Shown here: piece by piece, positions 5,293 to 5,435 of the stretch | How positions within the stretch are numbered: the first letter of the stretch is position 1 | Layout of the letters: each line of letters starts with the position of its first letter | From: Bacillota bacterium | GTDB lineage: Bacteria; Bacillota; UBA4882; UBA8346 | Direction: 5' to 3' | Length of the DNA stretch: 5,435 bases | Assembly (NCBI GenBank): GCA_028282485.1 | Contig: JANQHU010000255.1 | Location: 1 to 5,435 of the forward strand | The notes under the pieces: model-generated | What the model was told of the DNA's origin: nothing | Database searches by the model: none | What the model saw: only the letters and a program-made list of their open reading frames with translations | Translations under genes and position numbers: made by a program

Positions 5293-5435
5293 AAATTTGT
5301 AAAAAATGGAGCTAAAATATCCATAAAGATAAAGTAAGTTTCATTTTTTACAAATTTTTACTTCGTGCGATTACCGTGCCCATCAGAAAAAAAATGTAAG
5401 ATAATACTTTCTGAAAAACCTGCTCGGGATAAAAG
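5215..5435. repeat. Perfect 94-bp inverted repeat with 33-nt loop at the window end
   Basis: Positions 5215-5308 and 5342-5435 are exact reverse complements over 94 bp, separated by 33 nt (5309-5341). The left arm is the last 25 codons of recX, its stop and 16 nt beyond; the right arm is the same sequence in reverse, ending on the final base of the window, so the repeat may continue. No ORF, transposase or terminal-repeat structure is associated with it. A perfect inverted copy of a coding end running into the edge of a sequence is typical of a fold-back chimera or an assembly break; a real recent inverted duplication cannot be excluded from the sequence alone. Confidence 0.97.

Noticed and set aside
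5130..5324. A minus-strand 64-codon frame across the recX end
   Set aside because: It is a shadow of recX with no ribosome site or recognisable features. The other opposite-strand frames inside alaS, cwlD, cinA and recA were dropped for the same reason.
5215..5435. The terminal inverted repeat as a recX terminator, a transposon end or a CRISPR unit
   Set aside because: At 94 bp with coding sequence in the arm it is far too long for a terminator. There is no transposase or target duplication, and a CRISPR array needs direct repeats with spacers.

Overview
The window looks like chromosomal DNA from an AT-rich, Gram-positive, probably endospore-forming member of the Firmicutes (Bacillota), most likely a clostridial or Peptococcaceae-type lineage. 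Three things point there: a CwlD-type spore-cortex amidase, a textbook Firmicutes LexA/DinR box (GAAC-N4-GTTC) on recA, and strong Shine-Dalgarno sequences with sigma-A-like promoters. The lineage is inferred from gene content and signals; no species is identified. The content is mainly conserved housekeeping genes, with no mobile element, CRISPR array, tRNA or rRNA gene seen.

Layout. (1) 2-715: the 3' part of alaS, cut by the left edge. (2) 743-785: a perfectly symmetric hairpin that can terminate alaS rightward and speD leftward; speD also has its own terminator at 803-826, overlapping its stop codon. (3) 825-1205, minus strand: speD, S-adenosylmethionine decarboxylase proenzyme, with a near-consensus promoter at 1390-1418. 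This implies a leader of about 178 nt containing a repeated module and nested inverted repeats. (4) 1556-2302: cwlD-like membrane-anchored amidase, preceded by a strong ribosome-binding-site-like sequence and a 28-codon ORF that overlaps its start. (5) 2456-3727: cinA, with a possible hairpin in the gap after cwlD. (6) 3801-4823 and 4846-5292: recA-recX, driven by a near-consensus promoter whose start region is covered by a LexA box. (7) 5215-5435: a perfect 94-bp inverted repeat with a 33-nt loop that copies the end of recX in reverse and runs to the last base of the window.

How the genes work together. RecA is the recombinase and SOS co-protease, RecX restrains RecA filaments, and CinA (often next to recA in Gram-positive bacteria) combines a molybdopterin-binding-like domain with an NMN deamidase-type domain. 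RecA and RecX are probably co-transcribed and SOS-induced. SpeD supplies decarboxylated SAM for polyamine synthesis and is divergent from the cwlD-cinA-recA-recX direction. AlaS is unrelated and ends convergently with speD.

Most worth a second look are the long speD leader, which I cannot assign to any known riboswitch class, and the terminal inverted repeat, which is most likely an amplification or assembly fold-back and should be resolved before anything downstream of recX is trusted.
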